Source: Stictocephala bisonia
Taxonomy: Eukaryota; Arthropoda; Insecta; Hemiptera; Membracidae
Reading direction: 5' to 3'
Length of the DNA stretch: 64,000 nucleotides
NCBI GenBank assembly: GCA_035578905.1
Contig: JAQJVL010000004.1
Coordinates: 6,755,175-6,819,174 of the forward strand
The translations under genes were made by a program, and so were the position numbers. The notes below the pieces were generated by a model. It had not been told where the DNA came from. It ran no database searches and was given only the letters and a program-made list of their open reading frames with translations. This document shows positions 22,190-34,310 of this stretch, piece after piece (the first letter of the stretch is position 1; the number at the start of each line of letters is the position of its first letter).

Positions 22190-22450
22190 AAGCATCATTT
22201 TTCGGAAAATTTGGAGAACCGTTACTCGGGGGGTTTTCGAGGATGTTAAACTCATTTCTGGCCTTAACATTTATAGGGGGGCTCGGGGGTGCTAGTGGGA
22301 AATTGGGGAAATTTTTTCCGAGGGGGTGAACATGTCACTGAAAATTGGTACTAGGGAGTTTTTGAGGATGCTAAAGCTATTCTGGCTTCTAAATTGATCG
22401 GGGGGGGGGTGTCTCCAGGGGGGGTGCTCGTGGGGAAATTGGGGGAATTT
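22190..22450 (+). repeat. G-rich diverged tandem duplication
   Basis: Two related units of about 110-130 bp, at 22195-22310 and 22330-22450. Each contains TTTTCGAGGATG/TTTTTGAGGATG, a TTCTGGC step, a long G run (6-10 G), and GGGAAATTGGGG followed by AATTTT. The multiple G runs could form G-quadruplexes on this strand. No coding frame is present. Confidence 0.65.
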
Positions 22451-22523
22451 TCTTCTTTTTATCTTAATCAAGAGATTAAGTAATTTATCACTATTTATTT
22501 GATTTAAGAGTATTTTAATGATA

Positions 22524-22606
22524 TTTCAAGGTAGGGAGGGATTTTTTGTTGTTCTATTTTTCTTATTTTGAAAAGTCTGATTTGAATTGTTTAAAGTAGT
22601 TCGAAA
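22524..22606 (+). repeat. Short dispersed repeat (second copy at about 25535-25593)
   Basis: GTTCTATTTTTCTTATTTTG followed by AAAAGTCTGATTTGAATTG recurs with few changes at 25549-25590. It probably marks one end of an uncharacterised AT-rich interspersed element. Confidence 0.5.
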
Positions 22607-23519
22607 GGACGATAATATTCGTCCTAACCACTGTAAGTGTCAGGCTCATAACTATATTGTCCAATCATAACAAAATACAAGGGATCATAAGCTTGTTGTC
22701 TAAAATTTACTCGTTTCATGATATAAAGTTGAAATACTCTTCAAATAATTTGTATTTTTTACCCTTGCATGTTTCAACGATCGGAAAAATCAATCAGGAT
22801 CCAATCTTTGATTCATAATATTGTTATAATTATTTCCCAATAAGACTAAGTACAGCCACTATTGTCATCCTAAAGTGCTAAAGGTCTTCAGGCCGTATCA
22901 CGGATTGGAACACGTATTGCCATTACATAATACAATCCTTTTACCCAATACCAAATAAATAGTATAAAATCTTTATCACTTCATGGGTCAAAATATAAGG
23001 ATCAAGTTACCACCATAAATATAAAACAATCAAATTAATCAATATATTCCATAACAATAAAGTCATCAATTTGTTGTCTCTATAATTCTAAATATTTATT
23101 TAATTATTAGTTACTTGTAACACAAATTATTCTCTTTCTTTAAGAGAGAGATTGCAGCTGTAGCCATAAACAATGTGTTTGCTTTATAACCGTCGTTATG
23201 ATGGTTCACCTTCTATAAAATATTACCAGGAGGATATGTGATATTTTTATTCATGTATTGTAAAGTAGTTTGACAAAGAACTGGGCTCACGTATCAGTAT
23301 TATTCACCCATGAGCACAGAACGGACCGCGCGAAGTAAAGTCAACAGTCAATGATAAAACAGTCAACAAATGCCAATCATTAAAACAGTGGTTTGGCAGT
23401 TTTTTCCAAACTCTTGTTTCAATCTTTTTGAACTACCTCTCTTTCTTTCACCAAACCAGGTTGTTGCGGCTCTTTTTCTTGTCTTTCTCTGAACAATTTC
23501 TTAACAATAATGTAAACAT
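22607..23519. other. AT-rich spacer
   Basis: No gene, RNA or clear repeat recognised. Confidence 0.4.
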
Positions 23520-24900
23520 GTTACTATTGGAAATGCCAGCATGTGCTATACTGCTGCTTTAAGGTCTTCATTTATTTCACCAATTCATAAAATTATTTCT
23601 CCTTTGGCCATTCTTCTATTTTCATAACATTCTACAATTTGCTTTGTTGACCTAGCGGTGTCTTTCCTTGTGGAATTTCAACTTCCTTTCTCGTTTCAGA
23701 CATTCTTCCATTTCCTTATTACTTCTGTCTGTAAGTTTAAAAGACAGTATTTTAATGGATTATAATATTGTTCTGATAACCGTTCCTTATGTTTTTGAAT
23801 ATTTTCGATGACAATCTTTCTGTTTAAAACTCAAGTCTTCAGCCCATATAGATATTCTGGTTTTATTAATGTGTTTATAGTGTCTGAGTTTTGCATCGTT
23901 ACAAAGTTAATGTTTTTATTTGAAATTTTTTGCTACGGATGTTTTGATATATTAGTCTGGGGGTTAGTTTAAGTTTAGAATATTTCTGGAGAAAATCTGT
24001 TTGGTCTAAAACCGGCTTGATATTACTTAATTTTGTGTTCCGTATGATGCTGAGCTCGATCAAAAAGGTTTTTAGGGAGAATTGCGTAAATCAGTTGAAG
24101 TAAATGCTGTAAAGTTGTAAAGTTGATGTTAGTCTTACGTTATTAACATCAGTTTTGTCATGAAATTGGTTAATAATTACACTTTTCCATAGCCAGGGAT
24201 TCTTTCTCTTTGCCAGATGTGTTTTATAAGTCTAGTGATGTCTTTTACAGTTTTAGAACAGGCTAACTTAAAATAGTCTGCTAAGATTCTATATAACCTT
24301 CGTCATTGTTCTAAAACCTTTAAACTTGTCTAGTATTTCATCTTTTTTATTAGCCATTTGTTAGTATAATTTTTAGTTATTGGATTTAGAGCGTTGGTTC
24401 TGGAATATTTTAAAGGTATTTATCATATTTTCTCCAGATTACTTTATTGTTATTAAGTGCTAAATTACTGTTATTTTTTAAAGCAAAAACTTTGAAGTTG
24501 GTTTCTGGTTAGTTTGGTTTGTAACGTCTTGCGCAGGTTTTTGTTTTTGAAAAGTCTTTTCCGTCTTTTCATGATTTCTTTTAACCTGTCTAATTAATTT
24601 AGACTTTTTTTGAAAGGTTAAATTTGTAATCTATGTGCCACAAATGTTTTACTACTTCCGTTCTTGAAGGCGTTATGTCTAGATCTAATTGCAACTTCAC
24701 TGTAATTGTCCCATGGATGTTTCCGCCATTGCAGAACAATGGGTTTAACTTTTTCCAGTCTAAATGATTTTGTATTCACTATTTTGCTATTTTTAGCCCT
24801 TTTTGTTAAGTTCAGTGCAAAGGTTTGTCTGATAGCGACCATGGAAAATACAGGATTGTGAGATTTATATTCAAGGATTTTTTCCGGAGGTGGGCGTTAA
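23520..24900 (-). pseudogene. Decayed non-LTR retrotransposon, RTE-like (minus strand)
   Basis: Read on the minus strand, scattered remnants occur in the right order. The frame at 24842-24618 has LTKRAKNSKIVNTKSFRLEK, resembling the endonuclease-RT linker of RTE-type LINEs. Near 24010 there is a QAGFRPNRF-like fingers motif (Q.GFRPNR). Near 23850 there is PEYLYGLKT, resembling the C-terminal P-x-L-x-Y-G block. Many stops and frameshifts separate them. The catalytic palm box is not legible. The assignment rests on motif order only. Confidence 0.5.
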
Positions 24901-25624
24901 GTTTTATTTTATTTGCCGTAGGTAGTTGTCTCAATCAGTGTTTATCTGCTTATCGGAATTGTCGATATAGAATTTCTTTGTAGTAATGACATGATTTCTA
25001 AGTGATAAATTTGAAATTCCCCGAGTTATACATTGTTAGATGGTCATGTTTTTGTATAGGCTTGTACGACAATTTGAAAACAGTTTTTATTAGAACTCTT
25101 ATAAAGCAAGGAATGAGGCGTTCATCCTAATGACCTAGATCTAGTAAGGCTTCGGTCCGCGGGACTGCGCGTGCTTCTGGTCACCCTCGTAATAAAAATA
25201 AACTCTTTCATCTGTTGGTAATCCTGTGAAGGATTTGTGATGCTGATTACTTGGCAAGAATTTATTGTGGTGGTACACTTAATACACATTGAAGTGGTCA
25301 AGGCACCTGAACATATTCTTGCCGGGAGATAATTGATTTAATAATTAAATCTAATAGGTTTATAATAACTACCTATCGTTAGTCGTGTAACACAAATATT
25401 ATCTTATATAATATTATGTTCAAAAATTTGTTAAATTTTAAAAGTAATTTCTTCTTCTAAACCAATTTCTTATTATCAAATTCGAGAGATTATTTAATTT
25501 ATTAAAATAAACAATAGCCACATATTTACTTGAGTTGATTTTTTGTAGTTCTATTTTTCTGATTTTGAAAAGCTTGAATTGTTTATAATGTTGGCTTATA
25601 AATTAAACTATAAAAATACTTACT

Positions 25625-25857
25625 TACGCTTACTCCCAGGGCCATGCATATCCAAGCTTACTCCCAGAGCCATGCATATCCAAGCTTACTCCCAAGGCCG
25701 TGCATATCCAAGCTTACTCCCAGGGCCATGCATATCTAAACTTACTGCCAGGGCCATGCATATCTAAGCTTACTCCCAAGGCCTTGCATATCCAAGCATA
25801 CTCCCAGGGCCATGCATATCTAAGCTTACTCCCAGAACCATGGCATGCATATCTAAG
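25625..25857. repeat. 28-bp minisatellite
   Basis: About eight copies of a 28-bp unit containing ACTCCCAGGGCCATGCATAT, with AAGCTT linking units. The ATGCAT palindrome recurs in every unit. Copies differ at several sites (AGAGCC, AAGGCC). The open frames across it on both strands are by-products. Confidence 0.93.
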
Positions 25858-25929
25858 TAGCCCTCTTTCTCGATCGCTTACATCTTCATCCATCGCTCCT
25901 AATCTCTCCAAATCTGCCTTCGCTTGGTT

Positions 25930-26400
25930 CCACCATTATGGTTCACGGGTTTATTTTTATTACTTGTTTTAGACTGTTGTCATCCTCTCTTCTTTAAACT
26001 TGTTCAGCCCATCCAATTCTACTACTTTTATATTGACAGACTAAATCTGGATCCTTATAAAGCTCTCGTCTCATCCACTCTCCTTCCTCATAAATTGGTT
26101 CATACATTTTCCTTAACATTTAATTTACAAATACGATTAATTTATTTTCCTCTTTTTTACTTAATTTTCATTTCTCTGTCCCATAGAGAATCACTGGACT
26201 GATTATTGGTTTTCATAGCCTAGTTTTGGTTGTATGTGACAATAATTTTGAAGAGTTTGAAGATTTAATACATTTTGTATATTTCTGTTTCTTCTGTATT
26301 TTCAATTGAGATAGCAACACCTAGAATCTTAAAAGAGTCTACTTTTTGAACTCAGTATTTTGAAAGCCTTTAATTTCTGAAAGCCTTTTTTTTAAAATAA
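25930..26400 (-). pseudogene. Reverse-transcriptase C-terminal remnant (minus strand)
   Basis: The minus strand shows VDSFKILGVAIS, matching the F-K-Y-L-G-x-x-I block after the catalytic palm. After frame changes it shows TKTRL and then KPIISPVILYGTEK, matching the R-P-V-L-L-Y-G-S-E block of RTE-type and related LINEs. Stops and frameshifts are frequent. It lies in the same orientation as the remnant at 23.5-24.9 kb, but the order of motifs shows it is a separate copy. Confidence 0.55.
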
Positions 26401-27054
26401 TTTTGTTTCAGTATTTTACAACCAAGAAGTCTCATAAAGTCAAGAATATTGTCATAGACTCCACCCCATCCTACAATGACATAATTTATAGTAATATTGA
26501 ATATAACCACAGAGAAAAAGTAACAGAGATCGCTTTTTATGGCCGCAGGGAACGCCTCAGTGTCAGCTAAAACCAGATTAACACTAACTAATACACTGTT
26601 GAATAAATTTAAAGTATTAATTACTACATTTATCCTTGAGTATTTTGGGTAAATAAGAAAGGGAGCTACAAGATGCCCTTCAATATGCCTGGCATATTAG
26701 AGAAATAACTATTCGTCACTAACTTGATAAACAGATTTAGCGCACTATTGGATGCGACCTCTGTTCTTCCTCTCTATGATAGATCAGTATAATCGACTAT
26801 CATGAATGTGTGTTTTTTATATTTTATTAATTTTACTTTTTTATAATAAAAGAACGTACCTAATTCTTTTGATATTTATTTATTCAACGTGTTTGTTCAA
26901 TATCATATGACAGTCAATCTATGTACCAAGTATTTAGTTTTTTAATTAGCATAGTACATGTTGGTACATGTACAGTACAAGTAAACGTCACACAAAATGC
27001 ACAAATATATTACAATACAAGTACAAAATGCACAGATAATTCACTATAACTGCT
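26401..27054. other. Non-coding spacer
   Basis: No gene recognised. GTACATGTTGGTACATGTACAGTAC near 26954 is a local palindromic cluster. Confidence 0.4.
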
Positions 27055-27222
27055 TTGGTTAAGTTATGTTAGGTTTGTTTAGGTTATGTTAGTTTTGGTT
27101 ATGTTATGTTAGGTTTGGTTAGGTTATGTTAGTTTTGGTTAGGTAACGTTATGTTATGTTCGGTTTAGTTTGTTTATGTTAGGTTAACCTAAGTTATGGC
27201 TATGGTAGTGAATTAACGGAAA
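27055..27222 (-). mobile_element. Partial copy of the CCGTTAATTC MITE-like family
   Basis: The reverse complement begins TTTTCCGTTAATTCACTACC and continues CATAACTTAGGTTAACCTAA, then a degenerate CCTAAC/AACATAACC tract. This is the arrangement of the element at 8498-8737. Only one terminus is present. Confidence 0.6.
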
Positions 27223-27469
27223 AGATACAAACATTTTAAATTATGAATTAGTAGGAATTTTACGAAAAATTTGGCGGATGTTAAAAAGTTGAGTTTCTTG
27301 AAACAGGGTGTCAATCGGGTAACGCAAATCCATATTAAAGATTAGTATAAATCTAATATTCCTTCCCTCCTTCAAATGTTCCATAAGTATGGTACCATGG
27401 TTGGTGATGGTGTCACGCCATGCGGGGGTAGTGCGACGGGCCGCGCACCTGCGGCAGACGGCGGCTAGC

Positions 27470-27504
27470 TATATAGGAAGGGCGGTCGACCACCCAGCGT
27501 CAGT
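27470..27504 (+). promoter_or_regulatory. Candidate RNA polymerase II core promoter
   Basis: In a GC-rich island (27410-27545) a TATATAG box at 27470-27476 is followed by TCAGTC at 27500-27505, the insect initiator. The initiator A at 27502 is 32 bases from the first T of the box, the canonical spacing. An AGACC word at +30 is close to, but not at, the usual downstream element position. A possible splice donor (ACG|GTAACT) lies at about 27539-27541. Downstream, a 15-codon frame MPSLLTARPVHFVYI opens at 27546. No gene body could be followed from it. The signal is strong, but its activity is inferred. Confidence 0.45.
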
Positions 27505-27545
27505 CCTCTCTCTTCCGTGTCCACCCACGCAGACCCACGGTAACT

Positions 27546-28065
27546 ATGCCTTCCTTACTCACAGCAAGGCCTGTTCACTTTGTTTACATTTAGATATCTT
27601 GTGTGATTTGATTAATATTTCACTATGAGAAATGATAATTAGTTTCTCATAGAAAACTATCATGCACTGTAGTTACACTGTAGCTACCCAGCACAACTTC
27701 TAAGACAAGCTATCTATTTTAATTTATGAAAGTTTAACACCGGATCATTTGATATTTATTTTTTTCGTACAATCTTTTTAGAGAAAAAACAATAACAAAG
27801 ATCTCACTAAACAATTGTGAAAAGCTCTCGCTATGACCACCAAATTCCTGTAAAAACCACAAATATACTTTAAAGTTGTTTTGAAATAGTTTCTCTTATG
27901 TATTACATATATTTAGTAAACAACCATGCACGTGGTTTATGACGACACACTAATATTTTTCCTTAAATTTTCCATTTAAAGAAAGAATTTAGTTCTTAGA
28001 TTTATCTTATTCACTAATTTAGCAGCCTCTTGCCTAGTAACCCAGGAAACGGCATCAAATATTCA
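27546..28065. other. Non-coding spacer after the promoter candidate
   Basis: AT-rich with no convincing exon. A repeat partner of 27275-27390 lies at 28250-28365 (shared TCGGGTAACG and TTCAAAT..CCCATAA patterns). Confidence 0.35.
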
Positions 28066-28099
28066 TACTAACATGTGTCGTTTATACTAAGATATATAT

Positions 28100-28840
28100 G
28101 TATAATAGTCGTATGGTTGGTTATCATCTACCATTTATTATCTTTAAAAACTAAAAAAGCTGGAATATGTATTTGGCATAGTATCCAAAAGTCATGTATC
28201 AATAAATATAGAGTTATCTCTTGTCTCAAAGCTAAATCCAATTCATCAAGCTATTGGATGTTGAAAACTTGAGTCTCTCGAAACGGTGTCAGTCGGGTAA
28301 CGGAAACTCTTATTAAAATATATTATTATAATATTTCTTCTGTCATTCAAATATCCCATAATGTTATGGCCTTGAGAGAGTCAATGAGTGACCTTGAGAG
28401 ACCTGCCTCACTGATTCTATTTATGCTAGTTATTCCCTTCGTTTTAAATGAATCGCTGTATCTATGTGATCCATTGTTTGAATAGACTCCCCGTAATAAT
28501 ACAACTGATCAAATGTCAATCCCCATTTGTATATCCAGTAATTACATCTTCCCACGCCATTTCGGAAGCGATTCCCCTGTGTTCATTCCCAACGAGAGAG
28601 GTTCACCCCCCTACTGGTACTGACGAATCGATAATAAGGAACTTATTTTGTCCATCAAAACTGAGATTTTGAGCGACCGTTCTGACGTGGGAGACTGGTG
28701 TAATAGGGAGGTGTGGGGCATTCAAGACCTCTTTGAATTTCTAAGTAGTACCTCCTGGCGTTTTATTTCTGGAGGAGCTACGAGTAGGTTGCACAGCACC
28801 GGGAGTCGTGGAAGTGAAGTTGGCATGAGCGTATACGGAG
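28100..28840 (+). repeat. Duplicated block, copy 1
   Basis: This stretch is homologous to 30930-31610 in the same orientation. Shared words include CAAAGCTAAATCCAAT, AGACCTGCCTCACTGATTC, TATGTGATCCATTGTTTG, CCAGTAATTACATC and TTGCACAGCACCGGGAG. The copies differ by substitutions and small indels. No protein is recognised in either; shared open frames are not conserved. Confidence 0.75.
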
Positions 28841-29399
28841 GTGATTTTCTAGAATACAATATAAAATTGTTGTTTCTATGTTTATGTTAATCGATTTTTT
28901 AATGTTCAAACTTTTCTCAAACAATATTGAAACCCTTACAAATATTTTACAGTAGTTTTTTAAGTTATTTCAGTTGTATGTTTTTGTTAGATTAATATAT
29001 GCTTGTTAATGTGATTATTTATTACTGATACTAAGATTTGTTCAGATTTAATTATATTACGTCATGTTGTTCAGTTAAATATTAAGTATATCAATCGCCA
29101 CAGATACGCCGCTCGTTTGTGAATGAAATGAACATTGATTGAGCCTGACTCATTAGAAAGTGATGTAAAAGAGACATTTTTGATGTACTAACCATCTTTA
29201 CTGGCAGCGATGGTTAGAAATTCCTGTATATATGTTATATTGAATCTGTATCTGTAGTATTTTTTTGCAGGAAATAAAATTCTTCTTCTTCTTATTCTTC
29301 TTCTTTTTTAAATAAAAGGAGAGATCGACCTCCTCTTATCTTACCCTGCCCATTCCTCATAGACTATTGATCTGTGACGGAATCTTATTTGGTTAGAGT
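28841..29399. other. Spacer with a retroposon-like 3' tail
   Basis: At about 29265-29320, GGAAATAAAATTC runs into (TTC)n and CTT repeats. AATAAA plus a short tandem tail is what a LINE or SINE 3' end looks like, but no body is recognised upstream. Confidence 0.35.
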
Positions 29400-29530
29400 A
29401 GGAGGTTGAACCAGCACAGTATAAGGTGAATATCACTCATAAAAAAGTCTGGACTGAATTCAAACTAGTGATATCTCTAATCTAGGCTCGAACACTTCCT
29501 CGCGCTTAAACCGTCTCACCCTCACCTAAA
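29400..29530 (-). mobile_element. Decayed tRNA-derived SINE (minus strand)
   Basis: The minus strand contains GTTCGAGCCTAG, a B-box-like word, after a poor A-box region. It then has CCAGACTTTTTTATGAG and CTGGTTCAACCTCCTACTC. The body resembles that of the SINE at 58741-58868 (CTGGTTCTTCACCTTACTC), so both probably belong to one family. Confidence 0.45.
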
Positions 29531-30792
29531 TAGAGAATTTAATTCATTTTACTTCAGAATTTTAATTTTTTAAATAACACTTTCCTATTCAAAATATATT
29601 CGTTCAATATAAATATGACTTTCGATCAAATTATATATATTAAAATAACTAGTTAAACCTTTGGGTTTGGGAAGTGTTACGGTTCTTCTTGATTTCGAAC
29701 GTTGTCTTTATTGGACACCAAGCCTAATTTGTACGATAACTGTAATCAAGGCCACGTTGAAACTATACAATATTTACAAGAAATTCTGTTAATTCATTTT
29801 ACAAATAATTTAGGCTTGAAAATAAAATCAGATGACTTGTAGGTTGTAGTACAAATGAATGATAAAAAAAATCATTCATAAAGTATGAAATGTATGGTTA
29901 AAAATACCAATTGATCAAACATATATTCATGAACTTCATATTTATAAATGTCAATTAATTAAACAGACATTCATGAACTTCTAGTTAAAAATACCAATTA
30001 ATTTTTAAAATATTCATGATCAATTACACAAGGTACATTGAACTATCAGTATACTGAATATTCTTCCCTTCATGAATAAATTACATTTGTTAATTTGTTG
30101 AAGGCTTAAATCTTGGTCCTTATCTTAGTTGAAGCCTTGTGTTTATATCATGTTAATTTATTCATTTATACTTTACTTTTTTCTGTTTATAAGTTCGAAA
30201 AAATGATTAAGCTACTAGAAATTTGAATAAAAACCTAATTTTATTTTTGAACTTTATAAAACCAGCTTCGCTTTAATGCTTAGAATTGTTCTATTAAACG
30301 AATTACATATATATTGCACAGAATATATATAAATTGCACAGAAAACCCTTTTCATGTGTAAACGCTAGTAAATTTTGTAGTTTCACTAAGAAATATTCGT
30401 ATTGCGAGAATCAGAAATAAAGATATGTTTTTGGAGATGTCTATGTCATATTACCTAATAACATTTTGTACACTTTAAGCGTAGTGCGTACTTTATAGAG
30501 GTGCTTTTTAAATGTAGATTTTTTGCTTTTATTTAAATATATATTTTAACGTATTCTCATGTTCCATTCTGACAAAAAAACTCTTGAAATAATGTTTGTT
30601 GTTGTTGTTTATAGTGAGGTTGAATTAAAAAGTAATTTTGAAGTTTGACAATGACTATTTGAATAAGAATAAGAATATAATTTATAATATTTTCCCAAAA
30701 GGAAGTGTTTTTTACGTGTTAAATAATAAAATCAATGAAATACTCCAATGGTTATGAAGTCTTGTCCCACTAAAGGTCGGAGACATGTACCG

Positions 30793-30908
<116 letters not shown>

Positions 30909-30929
30909 TCCCCTCCTATTTAACTTTAG

Positions 30930-31610
30930 GTTATCATTTGGTTTTTTTTGTCGGCTACCATTTATTAATTTTTATAAAGTAGTATAAAAGCTTTAACATA
31001 TATTTGGTAGAAAGTTCATAAGATATTTTGTATTAGTATAACATTAAGTGATCTGTCACAAAGCTAAATCCAATCCATCGAGCCATTTAAGACCTGCCTC
31101 ACTGATTCCATTTATGTTAGCTAATCCCTCCGTAAAAGAGCGTAGATCTCTATAACTATGTGATCCATTGTTTGTATAGACTCCCCCAATCACATGACTG
31201 ATCTAGTGTCAATCCTAATTTATATTTCCAGTAATTACATCAGCCCACGTCAGTTCAGAAGCAATTCAACAGAGTCCATTCCCTACAATGAATCGACCGA
31301 TTGATTATAAAGAACTTATTTGGTCCATCAAAACTGTTCCATACTGTGGCCTAGCTAGTGTATTGGGCGAGAAATTCCATATGCTCAATAGAAAAACAGT
31401 ACGAAGGATGGGTTTCGAGATTTTAAGCGACTGTTCTGACGTAGGAGATGCTGTGTGATGGGCAGGTGCGAGGCCTTCAATATTGTATTGAATTCTTATC
31501 TACAATATTGTAAATAAGATAGTAGTGCCTCCTGACGTGTTATCTCTGGAGGAGCCATATTGCACAGCACCGGGAGCCAAGGAAGTGAAGTTGCCATGAT
31601 AGTGCCACTT
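30930..31610 (+). repeat. Duplicated block, copy 2
   Basis: Partner of 28100-28840. Relative to copy 1 it carries an extra segment of about 75-90 bp at roughly 31345-31420, between CATCAAAACTG and GAGATTTTAAGCGACTG, and a short ACAATATTG-containing insertion near 31470-31515. It is followed at 31624-31638 by a run of 15 C. Confidence 0.75.
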
Positions 31611-31984
31611 ATGGCTTTCATGACCCCCCCCCCCCCCCGATTAAGTTGAACATCAATCGCTTTAGTATGTTTGCTATTTAGCCATACGGGAGCACTTGTT
31701 TATTCAGCAGCTGAATAAGCCAGCGACAAAGCATTTGCAGGACGTGTGCATAGGCTCCCCAAGTTAGTTTTTACGGCAATATGATGAAGTAAATATTGTC
31801 TGGGTTTATTTAATGTTAGCTGTTGTTTTTTGAAGACAGCCTTTAAACGTCAGCGATCGCTTCAACGTTGTTATCAGGTACTTTGTATGGATCATTGTGA
31901 TGGAGTTTTACACCATTTAGAGAGATGTTCAATTTTCGATTAGCAGCCCTCGAATGAGGGATGTTCAATGTTCCTTAGGTTGCA

Positions 31985-32105
31985 GCCCTCGAAGAATATT
32001 TTAGAACCTGGGAGGCTAAAGCCTAACCCATCAAAAACCGAAGTGGCTTGCTTCAACCTAAGTAGCAATTTCACATTAATTTCAAACATTGACAGCAGAC
32101 TCTGG
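31985..32105 (+). pseudogene. Short reverse-transcriptase remnant
   Basis: One frame reads LKPNPSKTEVACFNLSS. This matches the L-x-x-N-P-x-K-T-E-V-x-x-F-x-L block just downstream of the catalytic palm in several LINE families. Only about 35 codons can be recognised and the flanks are unrelated, so it is a fragment. Confidence 0.55.
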
Positions 32106-34053
32106 TGGAGGGGAGGGGACGTATGCACACTACTTCCGTCCCCTCCTCGAGGGACGTGCGTTTTGGTATACCAGCGATGTTTACTGGCCTCAAGAGAGGG
32201 GTTCGCTGCGGCCTAAAGAAAACGATCTCTGTTTCAAGACGCTGGTCTACGAACACCTGCCCTCACAATTGTGAAGTATTCAGTGTCAACAGCCAACATC
32301 AACCTAATTAAAATGGTACAACGACAGAGGTGTTTCAGAATAATCTCAAAAAATGTTTGTCTAAATATGCATTTTAAAACAAAGACGAGTTCTTAGCAGT
32401 GATTAAAAACCACTTAATTAAAAAACTAGTACAAGAAGGAATTTAACTGCCAAATGAATGGCATTTTGGATGCATGTTTATGTTTTTGAAAGTTTTCATT
32501 TTAACGGAACGAGTAGAGATTTTTAGATTAAGGTTTCGCCATTACGATGAAATCTATATATCTGTAAAGAAAATACAGTAAAAAATGTATTCTATTATTA
32601 TTATTATTAATGGATGTAAACATGAATGATTCTATTAAAACTTAAGATGGTACAAAGGGCTTTGTTTTATGTTCAATTGTTTTCTATTGTTATAATATGC
32701 CTTATGTGCTGTTATATATTCTATGGTCTTTTTAAGTAGTCCTTGTTTGTTTTTTCTACAGACCATTTTTCAAGGGCTTTTCCACCCTTATCAATCTAAT
32801 ATTATACCTTTAGGTTACTTTTTGTGATTAACACTTTTTTTTTAAAAGAAAACAAATTACATACGAAGTCATATCACGAAGAATTGTCAAACTGAAACAA
32901 TACTAAAGGAAAAACACACCATTTTTTAAATCTTGCCAATATTAATTGTGTCCAAAATTGTCTTAAGGTCTTTGAAAGGTATGTTATGTGACACATAAAA
33001 AATTGAGTTAGAAAAGGATTGTTTCCTTAGACAGATAATTTAATTTTATGATCCATATGTACACAAAAGTAATTTCCAATTATTTTTATACATTTTATGT
33101 AGTAATTCATACTAAAAAATGGAATATATTTGATTTGATATAATTATATACAACGCTGATGCAACTACAAGAATGTTTCTTGTACTTTCTTCACATTAAG
33201 TGCCACATACTGGAATTAAGATCCAAAATTATGTAAATACAATTAATATGAATACATTTTTATATGACAAATAAAATATCGTTTTGGGTCATAACAACGA
33301 TAGTTATTCAGCTGTTTCCAGATGTCACTTGAATATACTTGTTCATGCCTTCAGTCATGTGGCATGTACGGGGATCTATCAATGAGGCAATTATAGAACC
33401 GTAGGTGAGGCTGGAGTAGTTGACGCCACACACACGCGTGCTTCACCTCGCGAACAATGCTGCCGCTGTTGTTCGCCAATTATGGAATGCAAATAACGTC
33501 AACTTGAACATATTAAGAAAGGTTCGATTAGATCTATTCTTCCGTTATTTCATCAGATGCTGTTTAAGATTGTTCGAAGAAAGTTATTTACGCTTGGTAA
33601 TAACAGAATCTTTTAAAAATTCGAGTAAACAAAATTAATTTTATTTGGTCAACTTTACTTTATTCGTTTACTTGGCATTTATTTCATATATTTCTGTCTG
33701 TTGCTTTAATAGTCTTGATGTTTTAAAAAAATACTACTGACTTAAACAATTGAATCATTAATTCCTACCTCGAAACAACAAACAAATAAATGATCAATAC
33801 TCCAAACTACGTATTTTGAAAGATGATAATTGTTTAGCTTTGAAAAAATAACATTTAGTGTTCTTGTTACAGACATTTAGAGTTTTTATTTTATTTTACT
33901 TAACTTGCATAATAAAAAATGTCACTTAGTCATTATATAAAAATTTCATGTGTACTATGCCTTTAAAATGACATGTGAACTGATGTTTTGTTATTTTCTG
34001 TGGACTATAATCATTTGTTATAGTTAGGTCATGTCTAAAATCAAAATTGATCG
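32106..34053. other. Non-coding spacer
   Basis: Several overlapping short frames at 32071-32311 on both strands show no recognisable protein. The rest is AT-rich. A CG-containing patch at 33380-33490 has no identified feature. Confidence 0.4.
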
Positions 34054-34055
34054 TA

Positions 34056-34308
34056 ATAAATTGAATAATAACTATAGTTAAGTACCCTTTATTCAGTTTT
34101 TATAGTAATACATGACCGGTTTCGGCTTTTAGGCCATTTCAGATTGTAAATAACATAACCTATATGACAAAAATAATATAACCTATTTTTCTTATAGGTT
34201 ACATTACTTTTCCTAAGAGGTTATATAGTTCCTAAGAGCCGTAACCGGTCATGTATTACTATAAAAACTGAACAAAGGGTACTTAATTATAGTTATTATT
34301 CAATTTAT
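34056..34308. mobile_element. MITE with long inverted termini and TA flanks
   Basis: The left arm at 34056-34124 and the right arm at 34237-34308 are near-perfect reverse complements over about 65-70 bp (one contains ACATGACCGGTTTCGGCT, the other the complement with a few changes). The element is about 253 bp and is flanked by TA on both sides, consistent with a Tc1/mariner-type TA target duplication. There is no coding capacity. Confidence 0.75.
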
Positions 34309-34310
34309 TA

